A DNA stretch of 64,000 nt from Neorhizobium sp. UBA3556 (lineage in GTDB: Bacteria; Pseudomonadota; Alphaproteobacteria; Rhizobiales; Rhizobiaceae). Positions 17,183 to 26,730 of the stretch are shown piece by piece; position 1 is the stretch's first letter; each line of letters begins with the position of its first letter. The position numbers were made by a program, and so were the translations under genes. The DNA is taken from NCBI GenBank assembly GCA_002376235.1, contig DFNX01000016.1, forward strand, positions 372,001-436,000. The letters are read 5' to 3'. The notes beneath the pieces were generated by a model, which worked only from the letters and a program-made list of their open reading frames with translations, did no database searches and had not been told where the DNA came from.

Positions 17183-17277
17183 CGCTGGATCACATCCACA
17201 TCAATTTCACGTCCTTGGAACCTTCCGCCACCTCACGCCATTGTTTGCGATGATTTCGATGCTGGGAGGAACAAGCC

Positions 17278-18636
17278 ATGCAGAATGTCACCAAGGAAAA
17301 GGGCGACCGTCCTGAACTGAAGCGCGTCATGGGGCCGGGTCTGCTTCTTCTCTTCATCATAGGCGACATTCTGGGAACCGGCATCTATGCTCTGACGGGC
17401 CAGGTCGCAGCCGAAGTCGGCGGTGTCGTCTGGCTGCCCTTCCTCATCGCCTTCATCGTCGCCCTGCTCACTGCCTGCAGTTATCTGGAGCTCGTCACCA
17501 AGTATCCTCAGGCGGCGGGTGCTGCGCTCTATACGCACAAGGCCTTCGGCGTCCATTTCATCACCTTCCTCGTGGCTTTCGCAGTCATGTCCTCCGGCAT
17601 TACCTCGGCCTCCACCGCCTCCCAGGCCTTTGCGGCCAATTTCACCACCTCGCTTGGCCTTGATCTCGGTTCCTGGGGTGTTCCACTGCTCGCCGTCGGC
17701 TTCATCGCTCTCGTTGCGGCGGTCAATTTTCGCGGCGTCGGCGAGAGCGTGAAGTTGAACGTGCTTCTGACCGTTGTCGAACTTACCGGCCTGCTGATCA
17801 TCATCGGTATCGGTTTCTGGGCCATCGCCGGTGGTCAGGGCGATGTGTCGCGCGCATGGACTTTCTCGCAGCCGGAAGGCACCGGCGTTTTTTGGCCGGT
17901 CATCGCCGCCACCACGCTCGCCTTCTTCGCCATGGTCGGCTTCGAGGATTCGGTCAACATGGCCGAGGAATGCAAGCAGCCGAGCCGCATCTTTCCAAAA
18001 GTCTTGCTCGGTGGCCTCGCCATCACTGGCCTGATTTACATTCTCGTTGCGATTTCCGCGATCACGCTGGTTCCGGCAGCCGAGCTGGGTGAAGGCGATA
18101 CACCCTTGCTCAAGGTCATTCAGGCCGGCGCCCCGAATTTCCCGATCGGTGTTTTTGCAGTCATCACCATGTTTGCTGTCGCCAACTCGGCCCTGATCAA
18201 CATGATGATGGCCAGCCGCCTGATCTACGGCATGAGCCGTGAAGGCGTGCTGCCGGATGTGCTCGGCAAGGTTCATCCCGAACGCCGCACGCCCTATGTG
18301 GCGATCGTCTTCACCTCGCTGCTGGCTGTCGCCCTGATCGTATTTGCCGGTGGCGTTAAGGCTCTGGGCGGCACGACGGCGCTTTTGCTGCTCTGCGTCT
18401 TCGCCATCGTCAATGTCGCAGTCCTGGTCCTTCGCAAGGACAAGGTCGAGCACAGGCATTTCCGCACGCCGACGATCCTGCCCGTGCTCGGCGCCATCAC
18501 ATGCGCGTTCCTTGCAGGCCCCTGGACAGGTCGCGATCCGGTCCAGTACGTGATCGCCGGCGCCCTGCTGGCTTTCGGTACGGTTCTGTGGTTCGCCACC
18601 GTCCAGTACATGCGCACCTCCAATGAGGCCGCCTGA
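17278..18636 (+). CDS. APC-superfamily amino acid permease
   Basis: A 452-aa inner-membrane transporter with about 12-13 TM segments. The family's first-helix motif is present (GDILGTGIYALTG, about residues 27-39), as is the conserved KYPQAAGAALYTHKAFG and the later FFAMVGFEDSVNMAEECKQPSR segment (about residues 215-240). These fit the amino acid/polyamine/cation family of APC carriers. The substrate cannot be read from the sequence. The ATG at 17278 has GGGAGG upstream. It is convergent with the HAD gene, whose stop is only six bases away. Confidence 0.88.
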   Translation: MQNVTKEKGDRPELKRVMGPGLLLLFIIGDILGTGIYALTGQVAAEVGGVVWLPFLIAFIVALLTACSYLELVTKYPQAAGAALYTHKAFGVHFITFLVAFAVMSSGITSASTASQAFAANFTTSLGLDLGSWGVPLLAVGFIALVAAVNFRGVGESVKLNVLLTVVELTGLLIIIGIGFWAIAGGQGDVSRAWTFSQPEGTGVFWPVIAATTLAFFAMVGFEDSVNMAEECKQPSRIFPKVLLGGLAITGLIYILVAISAITLVPAAELGEGDTPLLKVIQAGAPNFPIGVFAVITMFAVANSALINMMMASRLIYGMSREGVLPDVLGKVHPERRTPYVAIVFTSLLAVALIVFAGGVKALGGTTALLLLCVFAIVNVAVLVLRKDKVEHRHFRTPTILPVLGAITCAFLAGPWTGRDPVQYVIAGALLAFGTVLWFATVQYMRTSNEAA

Positions 18637-18642
18637 CGAGGC

Positions 18643-19323
18643 TCAGGCCTTGCGAACAGACAAGCGGCCGTCGTCGCCCACACGCGCGGCGACGGTCGTG
18701 TAATCCTTCATCCTGTACTGCCCGCCATCGACCGGATGATGATGCGTTGCGGTGATCACCATGACCTCGGCGCCAGCCGCCTCGCCGGCCTTAATACCTG
18801 CGGGCACATCCTCGAAAACCAGTACGTCCTCGGCCTTGACGCCCAGGCGTTCCGCACCGAGGCGATACCCCTGAGGATTGGGCTTCCCGATCGTCACGTC
18901 TTCCGCCGAAACCAGATATTTCGGCACGGGAATACCGGCAGCAGCAAGCCGCGCCTTGGCAAGTTCCAGCGGCGAGGATGTGACGATCGCCCAGCGCTCG
19001 ACCGGCAAAGTCTTGAGGAATTCGGCAGCTCCGCCGAGTGGAACGACTCCTTCCACATCGTCGATTTCGCCGCGCAGAATTTTCTCCGCCTCCACCTGCG
19101 GATCGACGCCGGGAAGATTCAGGTCGGTAATCGTGTCGATGCCGCGCCGGCCATGCATGGTCGGCAGGAACTCTTCCACGTCGAGACCCATGCCCTCGGC
19201 CCATTTCCCCCAGACTCGTTCTGCGGCAGCTGTCGAACTCAGGATCGTTCCATCCATGTCGAACAGGAAGGCGGCATACTCGCGCGACGGCAGGACAGGG
19301 TTTTCAGCAGAAGCAGAAGACAA
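18643..19323 (-). CDS. HAD-superfamily phosphatase (subfamily IA)
   Basis: A 226-aa cytosolic HAD hydrolase. Motif I is FLFDMDGT (about residues 19-26), motif II VTSSP (about 115), motif III Lys in IGKPNPQGY (about 149) and motif IV VFEDVPAG (about 173). A helical cap between motifs I and II (WGKWAEGMGLDVEEF and following) fits sugar-phosphate phosphatases of the YfbT/YniC or glycerol-phosphatase type; the substrate is unproven. The start is a TTG at 19323 with a good GAGAGGA site upstream. It is divergent from the SDR gene at 19459. Confidence 0.87.
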   Translation of the reverse strand: MSSASAENPVLPSREYAAFLFDMDGTILSSTAAAERVWGKWAEGMGLDVEEFLPTMHGRRGIDTITDLNLPGVDPQVEAEKILRGEIDDVEGVVPLGGAAEFLKTLPVERWAIVTSSPLELAKARLAAAGIPVPKYLVSAEDVTIGKPNPQGYRLGAERLGVKAEDVLVFEDVPAGIKAGEAAGAEVMVITATHHHPVDGGQYRMKDYTTVAARVGDDGRLSVRKA

Positions 19324-19458
19324 GGATTTTCCTCTCGAATTGAGTAGTGAATGGCAGGGCTACCATGACTATCCCGCCGGTGACGCAGGCGCAAATAATC
19401 CCGTGAATTTTTCGCCCACTGGCGTAAGTTTGCCGCGGGATATCAAAGGGAGGATCAT

Positions 19459-20229
19459 TTGACATACCCATCCGTAAGCCATGCCGATCTCAACGGACGC
19501 GGCGTCTTGATTACCGGCGGCGGCTCGGGGATCGGCGCGGCACTGGTCGAAGGTTTCGTCAAACAGGGCGCTAGGGTCGCATTCATCGATATCGCCGAGA
19601 AACCGAGCCTGGCACTGGTCGAGCAACTTGCGCAGGATGCGGCCCACGCGCCAGTATTCGTCAAGGCGGACCTTTCCAACGTGGATGAGGCTCAAGCCGC
19701 CGTTCGCAAGGCTGCTGAGCAGCTGGGCTCGCTTTCCGTTCTTGTCAACAACGCGGGCTGGGACGACCGGCATGAGATGGAAGACATCACCGAGGACTAT
19801 TGGGATAGAACTCAGGCGATCAACCTGAAGCAGATGTTCTTCGTTTCGCAGGCAGCTGTTCCGTTCATCCGCCAGGCGGGCGGTGGCGCGATCGTCAATT
19901 TCTCGTCGATCTCCTACCTTCTCAACATGGGGGAATATCCGAGTTATACGACCGCCAAGGCCGGGATTATCGGACTGACAAAGGGATTGGCCGGCAAGCT
20001 CGGTCCAGATGGGATCCGGGTCAATGCGATTCTGCCGGGCATGATCGTAACCGAACGGCAAAAACGTCTCTGGCTGACGGATGACGGGATGGCGGCAATG
20101 CTCGCTCGCCAATGCCTGAAGCGCACACTCGACGCTGAAGACCTTGTCGGTCCCTCCCTTTTCTTGGCTTCAAACGCATCCGCCGCCATGACAGCACAGG
20201 CGCTGATCATCGACGGCGGAGCGCTCTGA
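19459..20229 (+). CDS. Short-chain dehydrogenase/reductase
   Basis: A 256-aa NAD(P)-dependent oxidoreductase of the classical SDR family. The cofactor motif is TGGGSGIG (about residues 19-26), followed by NNAG (about residue 96), the catalytic Ser in NFSSISY and the YxxxK as YTTAK (about residues 160-164), with the PG motif LPGMIV after it. The C-terminal QALIIDGGAL ending is typical. The start is a TTG at 19459, with AGGGAGGA about five bases upstream. It stands alone, so its substrate cannot be inferred. Confidence 0.9.
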   Translation: MTYPSVSHADLNGRGVLITGGGSGIGAALVEGFVKQGARVAFIDIAEKPSLALVEQLAQDAAHAPVFVKADLSNVDEAQAAVRKAAEQLGSLSVLVNNAGWDDRHEMEDITEDYWDRTQAINLKQMFFVSQAAVPFIRQAGGGAIVNFSSISYLLNMGEYPSYTTAKAGIIGLTKGLAGKLGPDGIRVNAILPGMIVTERQKRLWLTDDGMAAMLARQCLKRTLDAEDLVGPSLFLASNASAAMTAQALIIDGGAL

Positions 20230-20237
20230 AAGAAAAC

Positions 20238-20269
20238 GCCGCGCGGACGGAGAGAGATGTCCGCGCGGC
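20238..20269 (-). terminator. Intrinsic terminator of the RND efflux operon
   Basis: An 11-bp GC-rich stem, GCCGCGCGGAC/GTCCGCGCGGC (20238-20248 with 20259-20269), with a 10-base loop. On the minus strand it is followed by GTTTTCTTTC. It lies in the short gap between the convergent SDR and RND genes. Confidence 0.75.
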
Positions 20270-20277
20270 CCGTGCGC

Positions 20278-23200
20278 CTACTCTGCCGGGGACAGAGAAG
20301 GCGCAACCTCGGTGCCGTGGCTGCGCAACGGACGGTTACCGGCGAGCAGACGTGCCAGCATGTAGAAGACCGGGGTCATGAAGATGCCGAAGAAGGTGAC
20401 GCCGATCATGCCGGAGAAGACGGCCACGCCCATGGCGGCACGCATTTCAGCGCCCGCGCCGGTGGAGATGACCAGCGGCACCACGCCCATGATGAACGCC
20501 ATCGACGTCATTAGGATCGGGCGAAGGCGCAACCGGCTTGCCTCGACGGCCGCTTCGAACGGTTTTCTTCCGGCAAGTTCCAGTTCGCGGGCAAATTCCA
20601 CGATCAGGATCGCGTTCTTCGCCGATAGCCCCACCAACACCACCAGTCCTATCTGGGTGAAGATGTTGTTGTCTCCACCGGTCAGCCACACGCCCGTAAG
20701 CGCCGCCAGCACGCCCATCGGCACGATCATGATGATCGCGATCGGCAGGGTGAGGCTCTCATACTGGGCAGCCAGCACCAGATAGACGAGCAGCAGGGCG
20801 AGCGGAAAGACGATGAGGCTCGAATTGCCGGCAAGGATCTGCTGGTAGGTCAGGTCCGTCCATTCGAAGTCGATACCCGAGGGCAGAGTTTCTGCAAGGA
20901 TCTTGGTGATCGCAGCCTCCGCCTGTCCCGACGAATAACCCGGTGCCGGAGCGCCGTTGATGTCCGACGACAAGAAGCCGTTGTAACGCGTCGTCCGTTC
21001 CGGACCAGCCGATGCATCGACCTTCAGCAGCGCCGAGAGCGGGATCATCTCGCCCGATTGCGAACGGACCTTCAGCTGGCCGATATCCTCGGCCTTGGCG
21101 CGGTACTGCGCATCCGCCTGAACGCGGACGCTGTAGGTGCGGCCGAAGGCGTTGAAGTCGTTTACATAGAGCGAACCGAGATAGATCTGCAGCGTCTCGA
21201 ACACGTCCTGCACCGACACACCAAGCTGTTCGGCCCGAGCGCGATCAAGGTCGGCATAGAGCTGCGGCACGTTGATCTGGAAGCTCGAGAACACGCCCGT
21301 CAGTTCTGGTGCAGCCATGGCCTTTGCCATGACGGCCTTGGTTGCCTCGTCGAGAGCTTCGTAGCCGTAGCCGGCCCGATCCTCGATCTGCAGCTTGAAG
21401 CCGCCCGTCGTGCCGAGACCGTTTACCGGCGGCGGCGGGAACATGGCGATGAACGCATCCTGGATACCGGCATATTTCTGGTTCAGCGCCATGGCGATGG
21501 CGCCGCCCGAAAGCTCGGGCGTCGTGCGCTTGTCGAAATCCTCAAGCACGGCGAACACGATGCCCGAGTTGGACCCGATAGTGAAACCGTTGATCGACAG
21601 GCCCGGGAAGGCGATCGCATGTTCAACGCCCGGCTGTTCCATGGCGATATCGCTCATCCGCTTGATCACGTCTTCCGTCCGATCGAGTGTTGCGCCATCG
21701 GGAAGCTGGGCAAAGCCGATCAGATACTGCTTGTCCTGCGCCGGCACGAAGCCGCCGGGAACGGCGGAAAACATGCCGTAGGTCGCACCGACCAGAGCCA
21801 GATAGATCACCATGACGATGCTCTTGCGAGACAGAAGCCCGCCGACCGAACGGCCGTAACCGTTGGCCGCCTTACCGAAACCTCGGTTGAAGCCACGGAA
21901 GAACCAGCCGAAAATCTTGTCCATCCCACGCGTCAGCCAGTCCTTCGGCGCATGGTGGTCCTTCAGAAGAAGAGCCGCCAGAGCCGGAGAAAGCGTCAGC
22001 GAGTTGATCGCTGAAATCACGGTCGAGATGGCGATCGTCAGCGCGAACTGGCGATAGAACTGGCCCGACAGGCCGGTGATGAAGGCAAGCGGAACGAAAA
22101 CCGCAACCAGAACCAGCGCAATCGCGATGATCGGACCGGAGACTTCGCTCATTGCCTTATATGTCGCCTCTCGGGGACTTAGGCCATTCTCGATGTTTCT
22201 CTCAACGTTTTCGACAACAACGATCGCATCGTCGACGACGATACCGATCGCCAGCACCAGCCCGAACAGCGTCAGCGCGTTGATCGAGAAACCGAAGGCA
22301 TACATGACCGCAAACGTGCCGATGACCGAGACCGGAACCGCGATCAGCGGAATGATCGAGGCGCGCCATGTCTGCAGGAAGATGATGACGACGAGAACGA
22401 CAAGCGCGATTGCTTCGAGAAGCGTATCGAGAACCTTTTCGATCGACGAGCGAACGAATTTGGTCGTGTCATAGACGATCTCGTATTTCACGCCTTCCGG
22501 CATCGCCTTCTGCAATTCGTCCATGGTGGAGCGAACCTGATCGGCGATTTCAATCGCATTGGAGCCCGGAGCTTGCAGGACCGGGATGGCCACGGCCGGC
22601 TGTCCGTCGAGAAGCGAGCGTAGCGAATAATCGGCCGCGCCGAGTTCGATACGGGCGACGTCACGCAGACGCGTGATTTCGCCGTTTGCGCCGGTCTTGA
22701 CGATGATGTTGCCGAATTCCTCCGGCGTCGTGAGACGGCCCTGCGCATTGACGTTCAATTGCAGGTCGACACCGGGAACGGATGGCGATGCACCGATCGT
22801 GCCGGCCGCTGCTTGCACGTTCTGTCCGCGGATCGCTTCGGTAACGTCACTTGCGGCCAGCGACAGCGCTGCGGCCTTCTGCGGATCGATCCAGATCCGC
22901 ATCGAGTAATCGCCGGCGCCAAAGATCTGCACCTGGCCGACGCCTTCGATACGGGCCAGCCGGTCCTTGATATTGAGCGTCGCATAATTGCGCAGATAGG
23001 TCAGGTCATAGCGATCGGTATCGGAGACCAGATTGACCACCATGATGAAGTCCGGCGAGCTTTTGACCGTGGTGATTCCGAGTGCGCGCACTTCGGTCGG
23101 CAGGCGCGGTTCGGCTTGGCTGACGCGGTTCTGCACCAGCTGCTGCGCCTTGTCCGGGTCGGTACCGAGCTTGAAGGTGACCGTCAGCGTCATCACGCCG

Positions 23201-23460
23201 TCGGAGGTCGCCTGGCTGGACATGTAGAGCATGTCCTCGACGCCGTTGATCTGTTCTTCGAGCGGCGTTGCGACGGTCTCTGCGATAACCTTCGGGTTCG
23301 CGCCCGGATAGGTCGCCTTCACCACCACGGACGGCGGCACGACATTCGGATATTCCGAGATCGGCAGCGAGCGCAGGCCAAGCAGGCCGGCGACGACGAT
23401 GAGGACGGAAAGGACCGCCGCAAACACCGGCCGGTCAATAAAGAAGCGGGATATGTTCAT
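20278..23460 (-). CDS. RND-family multidrug efflux permease (HAE1, AcrB-like)
   Basis: Proton-driven inner-membrane pump of a tripartite efflux system. The protein starts at the ATG at 23460 (MNISRFFIDRPVFA, the standard HAE1 opening) and is 1060 aa long. It shows the TM1 segment, the two large periplasmic domains and the TM4 proton-relay region with VLAIGIVVDDAIVVVENVERN (the paired Asp near residue 405), then EVSGPIIAIALVLVAVFVP. The extra 23 codons up to 23529 are not supported. The adaptor gene lies 119 bases upstream; no outer-membrane channel gene is in the window. The substrate range is unknown. Confidence 0.94.
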   Translation of the reverse strand: MNISRFFIDRPVFAAVLSVLIVVAGLLGLRSLPISEYPNVVPPSVVVKATYPGANPKVIAETVATPLEEQINGVEDMLYMSSQATSDGVMTLTVTFKLGTDPDKAQQLVQNRVSQAEPRLPTEVRALGITTVKSSPDFIMVVNLVSDTDRYDLTYLRNYATLNIKDRLARIEGVGQVQIFGAGDYSMRIWIDPQKAAALSLAASDVTEAIRGQNVQAAAGTIGASPSVPGVDLQLNVNAQGRLTTPEEFGNIIVKTGANGEITRLRDVARIELGAADYSLRSLLDGQPAVAIPVLQAPGSNAIEIADQVRSTMDELQKAMPEGVKYEIVYDTTKFVRSSIEKVLDTLLEAIALVVLVVIIFLQTWRASIIPLIAVPVSVIGTFAVMYAFGFSINALTLFGLVLAIGIVVDDAIVVVENVERNIENGLSPREATYKAMSEVSGPIIAIALVLVAVFVPLAFITGLSGQFYRQFALTIAISTVISAINSLTLSPALAALLLKDHHAPKDWLTRGMDKIFGWFFRGFNRGFGKAANGYGRSVGGLLSRKSIVMVIYLALVGATYGMFSAVPGGFVPAQDKQYLIGFAQLPDGATLDRTEDVIKRMSDIAMEQPGVEHAIAFPGLSINGFTIGSNSGIVFAVLEDFDKRTTPELSGGAIAMALNQKYAGIQDAFIAMFPPPPVNGLGTTGGFKLQIEDRAGYGYEALDEATKAVMAKAMAAPELTGVFSSFQINVPQLYADLDRARAEQLGVSVQDVFETLQIYLGSLYVNDFNAFGRTYSVRVQADAQYRAKAEDIGQLKVRSQSGEMIPLSALLKVDASAGPERTTRYNGFLSSDINGAPAPGYSSGQAEAAITKILAETLPSGIDFEWTDLTYQQILAGNSSLIVFPLALLLVYLVLAAQYESLTLPIAIIMIVPMGVLAALTGVWLTGGDNNIFTQIGLVVLVGLSAKNAILIVEFARELELAGRKPFEAAVEASRLRLRPILMTSMAFIMGVVPLVISTGAGAEMRAAMGVAVFSGMIGVTFFGIFMTPVFYMLARLLAGNRPLRSHGTEVAPSLSPAE

Positions 23461-23579
23461 CTTGAAAGCCCTCTCTCCTGGGCGATGATCAGGGCGCAAA
23501 AGGCCCCTGCGCCCGCAGCACGCTGCCACGGGCGATCGATAGGTTCAGGTTGGGAAAGGCCGGTCAGCCGGCCCGTTGG

Positions 23580-24764
23580 TTATTTGGAGGCGAGTTTCGC
23601 TTCGTCCTGCGGATCGACCGTTGCACCGGGGCGCACACGCTGCAATCCGTTGACGACGATGCGGTCGCCGGCATTCAGACCTTTTTCGACGATGCGCATG
23701 CCGTCGATGGCTTCACCCAGCTCGACCGGGCGGTAGGCGACGGTATTCTTGCCGTCGACCACGAGCACGAATTTCTTGTCCTGGTCGTTGCCGAGCGCCC
23801 GTTCACTGACGAGAACCCGGTTCATCGGCTCAGGCTCGCCCATGCGCACCCGCACGAACTGACCGGGGATCAGCCTGCCGCCCGGATTGCCGAACACCGC
23901 CCTCACCCGGATCGTGCCGGTACCGGCCGCCACCTGGTTGTCGATGAGCTGCAGATGGCCCTTGATCGGTTCCGAATTGGGAGCAAGTGTTGCGATCTCA
24001 ACCGGGACCTGGTCGATTGCCGGCTGCCCGTCGACGAGCGGCAGTTCAGCCAGCGTGCGGGTCACCAACTGCTCGTCGGCATCGAAGCTTGCATAGATCG
24101 GATCTGCAGAAACCAGCGTCGTTAGCGGAGCTGAGGCAGAGCCGCCGGCAACCAGATTACCGACAGTGACCTCTATTCTGCCGACACGTCCGGCAATCGG
24201 TGCCTTGATTTCGGTATAGCCGAGATTGAGTTCGGCGACGCGCAGCGCTGCCTTGGCCGACTGGAGATTAGCCTTGGCTTCGCGCTGCGTGCTCTGCCGT
24301 TGCGCCAGATCGCTCTGCGAGATCGTGTTGCGCGAAAGAAGCGTATTGCCCCGCTCAAGTTCGGTTTCGGCAAAGGCAAGCTTTGCTTCAGCCGAGGCAA
24401 CGGAGCCTTCCGCCTCGGCGACAGCCGCCATGTAAGGCTCGGGATCGAGTGTCACCAGCAGGTCACCAGCCTTGACCAGTCCGCCTTCGCGGAAATGGAC
24501 GGACTTGACCTCACCGGCAACGCGAGGACGAACGTCAACGCGATCGACGGCTTCCAGACGACCGGAAAATTCCTGCCAGGTGCCGACCTTGCGCGGCTGC
24601 ACGGTGGCGACGGTGACCGGAATGGCGGCAGGGGCTGCTGCCTCTGCAGGCGACGCGGCATTGGCGCCGTTCGGCATGTCGAAATAGAAGGCTGCGCCTG
24701 CAAAAAGCACAGAAGCAGTCAGGCCGGCGCCCAACAGGGCCCAGCGGGGTGTCTTCGATGTCAT
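23580..24764 (-). CDS. RND efflux periplasmic adaptor (membrane fusion protein)
   Basis: Links the RND pump to an outer-membrane channel. The 394-aa protein has an N-terminal signal/anchor (residues 9-26), a first half-barrel with GRLEAVDRVDVRPRVAGEV (about residues 68-86), a lipoyl-like hairpin of alternating Ala/Glu coiled coil (about residues 112-180) and the second half INLGYTEIKAPIAGRVGRIEV-type segment. The C-terminal ending PGATVDPQDEAKLASK is typical. No lipobox Cys is seen. It is the second gene of the minus-strand series hydrolase-adaptor-RND, with the LysR gene divergent. Confidence 0.92.
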   Translation of the reverse strand: MTSKTPRWALLGAGLTASVLFAGAAFYFDMPNGANAASPAEAAAPAAIPVTVATVQPRKVGTWQEFSGRLEAVDRVDVRPRVAGEVKSVHFREGGLVKAGDLLVTLDPEPYMAAVAEAEGSVASAEAKLAFAETELERGNTLLSRNTISQSDLAQRQSTQREAKANLQSAKAALRVAELNLGYTEIKAPIAGRVGRIEVTVGNLVAGGSASAPLTTLVSADPIYASFDADEQLVTRTLAELPLVDGQPAIDQVPVEIATLAPNSEPIKGHLQLIDNQVAAGTGTIRVRAVFGNPGGRLIPGQFVRVRMGEPEPMNRVLVSERALGNDQDKKFVLVVDGKNTVAYRPVELGEAIDGMRIVEKGLNAGDRIVVNGLQRVRPGATVDPQDEAKLASK

Positions 24765-24837
24765 TGTGAACTCCTTCAGCCTTGGGAAGGGCTGTTATCG
24801 TTTCCTGGAATTAAAATGCGGGCAGAAACTGCTGACC

Positions 24838-25635
24838 TCAGCTCGTCAACTGACGAACGAAGGTCGAAAACTCAGTGCAGAGCCCGGTCAACCAGGCTCC
24901 GCCAACACCGTGATAAAGACCCGTCCAGCCGCTGCCGGCGGGCAATACACGTTTCGTTACACTCACCCCTGCCCCGGAAAGCTTGTCGGCATAACCGAGT
25001 GCTTCGTCGCGCAAAGGATCATCTTCCGATGTCATGACCAAAGCTGGCGCGACACCCGATAACCGCGAACACAGACAGGGCGCGGCATAGGGGTGCTGCA
25101 TCGAGCAGGCGGAACCGAGATAATGGCTCCATCCGTCCGACCAGCGTTCACGCATGCCGATCTCGTCGGCGCCGCGGATCGAAGCCGATGTCATCATCGG
25201 GTCGATCATCGGGGAGAGCAGAACCTGCCCGGTCAGGCGGCCCGGCATCTGGTCCCTCGCCTTCAACGCAGCACCTGCGGCGACATTGCCGCCGGCCTCG
25301 TCTCCGGCAATCAGCAGGGGCGATTTGCCCTTGCCGTAATCGTTCAGCTTCTTGCTCAGGCCATAGAGCGCCAGAAACGCGCATTCCATCGCCTTGGGGA
25401 ATACATTGCCAGAAACGCGCCCGTAATCGGCTTCGACCACGACCGCGCCGGCTTCTTCAAGAGCGCTGACGACGGGACGCGGAGTGTCCTGATCTGTCGG
25501 CATCTGAAATGCATCGCCCTTCAGGTAGAGCACGACCGGCGGCTTACCGCCCTGCACATTGCCCTTGTGAATGCGCACGGGGATAGCGGCCTTCCAAGGC
25601 CCATCGATCTCCAATGTTTCCCAGCGCAGCGACAT
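24838..25635 (-). CDS. Alpha/beta hydrolase-fold protein with replaced catalytic residues (HSL-like)
   Basis: A 265-aa protein resembling hormone-sensitive-lipase-type esterases. In that family the oxyanion motif is HGGG and the nucleophile lies in GDSAGG. Here the corresponding segments read YLKGDAF (about residues 37-43) and GDEAGGN (residues 111-117), so the nucleophilic Ser is a Glu (E113). The acid-type segment TSEDDPLRDEA and a C-terminal LYHGVGGAW remain. It is probably not a classical serine esterase; a pseudoenzyme or binding role is possible. It sits 73 bases upstream of the efflux adaptor and divergent from the LysR gene, so it may be part of the efflux operon. Confidence 0.75.
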   Translation of the reverse strand: MSLRWETLEIDGPWKAAIPVRIHKGNVQGGKPPVVLYLKGDAFQMPTDQDTPRPVVSALEEAGAVVVEADYGRVSGNVFPKAMECAFLALYGLSKKLNDYGKGKSPLLIAGDEAGGNVAAGAALKARDQMPGRLTGQVLLSPMIDPMMTSASIRGADEIGMRERWSDGWSHYLGSACSMQHPYAAPCLCSRLSGVAPALVMTSEDDPLRDEALGYADKLSGAGVSVTKRVLPAGSGWTGLYHGVGGAWLTGLCTEFSTFVRQLTS

Positions 25636-25773
25636 GACGTTTCTTCCGTTTTAGCCACAGGTCTTGCGGCGAATTCGTATTCAGATATTATTGTTCGGGA
25701 TCGCAAGCGCAATACGCTCCGATCGGCAACACTTTTCCAAATTCATGGATAATCGCGTCACAAGGAGAATTCC

Positions 25774-26709
25774 ATGGACCAGCTATCGGCAATGCGTGTT
25801 TTCGTAAGAGTCGTCGAGACCGGGAATTTCACCCGTGCGGCAACGACGCTCAACATCCCGAAAACCACGGTCACCAACATGGTGCAGGCCCTCGAAGCGC
25901 ATCTGCAGACCACCCTGCTCAACCGCACGACACGGCGCGTCATGGTGACGACCGACGGCGCCCTCTACTACGAGCGGGCGATCCAGATTCTTTCCGACAT
26001 AGCCGAGCTCGACGGCAGTCTCTCAACGTCCCAGACGCAGCCCAGCGGCCGTGTCCGCCTGGAAATGGCTGGTGCCTTTGCAGACCTTCTGATCATCCCG
26101 CACCTATGCGAGTTTCATGAACGATATCCGTTGATTAAGCTCGATATCGGTGTCGGTGACCGGCTGGTGGATTACATTGCCGAAAACGTCGATTGCGCCC
26201 TTCGCGGCGGCACGCCGACGGACCAATCGCTGATTGTTCGAAAGGTCGGCGAAATCGGCATGCAGGCCTATGCCGCGCCGCTATACCTGGAAAAAATGGG
26301 CGAACCCATGCAACCGACCGACCTCAACAACGGTCATCGCTGCGTCGGCTATCTGCAGGCGCCGTCCGGCAAGATCATGCAGATGAATTTCACCCGCGGC
26401 GATGAAGAAATCGAGATCGATCCGAACTATATCGTCTCGGTCAACGACGCCCGCTCTTATCTGGATGCGGCAATCGCCGGTGTCGGCGTGGCACAGGTGC
26501 CGCGCTTCATGGCCCAGAAGCCCATCCAGGAAGGAAAGTTGGTGCCGATCCTGTCGGATTGGGCCTGTGAAAGTTTTCCGCTTTACATCGTCTATCCGCA
26601 GACCCGCCATCTCAGCAACAAGGTCCGCGTCGTCGTCGATTGGCTCGCCAAGCGCGCGCAAACCTTGAAAGTCGAGGAGAACCGTATGCTGATGCGCGAG
26701 GCGAGCTAG
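25774..26709 (+). CDS. LysR-family transcriptional regulator
   Basis: A 311-aa regulator. The winged HTH is at the N-terminus (residues 3-62: MRVFVRVVETGNFTRAATTL, then IPKTTVTNMVQALE). The LysR substrate-binding fold follows (about residues 90-295). The wing contains LLNRTTRRV. The ATG at 25774 has AAGGAG at ideal spacing. It is divergent from the hydrolase-adaptor-RND genes across 138 bases, the usual arrangement for a LysR regulator and its target, so control of that pump by a small-molecule inducer is likely but unproven. Confidence 0.92.
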   Translation: MDQLSAMRVFVRVVETGNFTRAATTLNIPKTTVTNMVQALEAHLQTTLLNRTTRRVMVTTDGALYYERAIQILSDIAELDGSLSTSQTQPSGRVRLEMAGAFADLLIIPHLCEFHERYPLIKLDIGVGDRLVDYIAENVDCALRGGTPTDQSLIVRKVGEIGMQAYAAPLYLEKMGEPMQPTDLNNGHRCVGYLQAPSGKIMQMNFTRGDEEIEIDPNYIVSVNDARSYLDAAIAGVGVAQVPRFMAQKPIQEGKLVPILSDWACESFPLYIVYPQTRHLSNKVRVVVDWLAKRAQTLKVEENRMLMREAS

Positions 26710-26730
26710 AGGAGCCGCCGTCTTGGCGTA

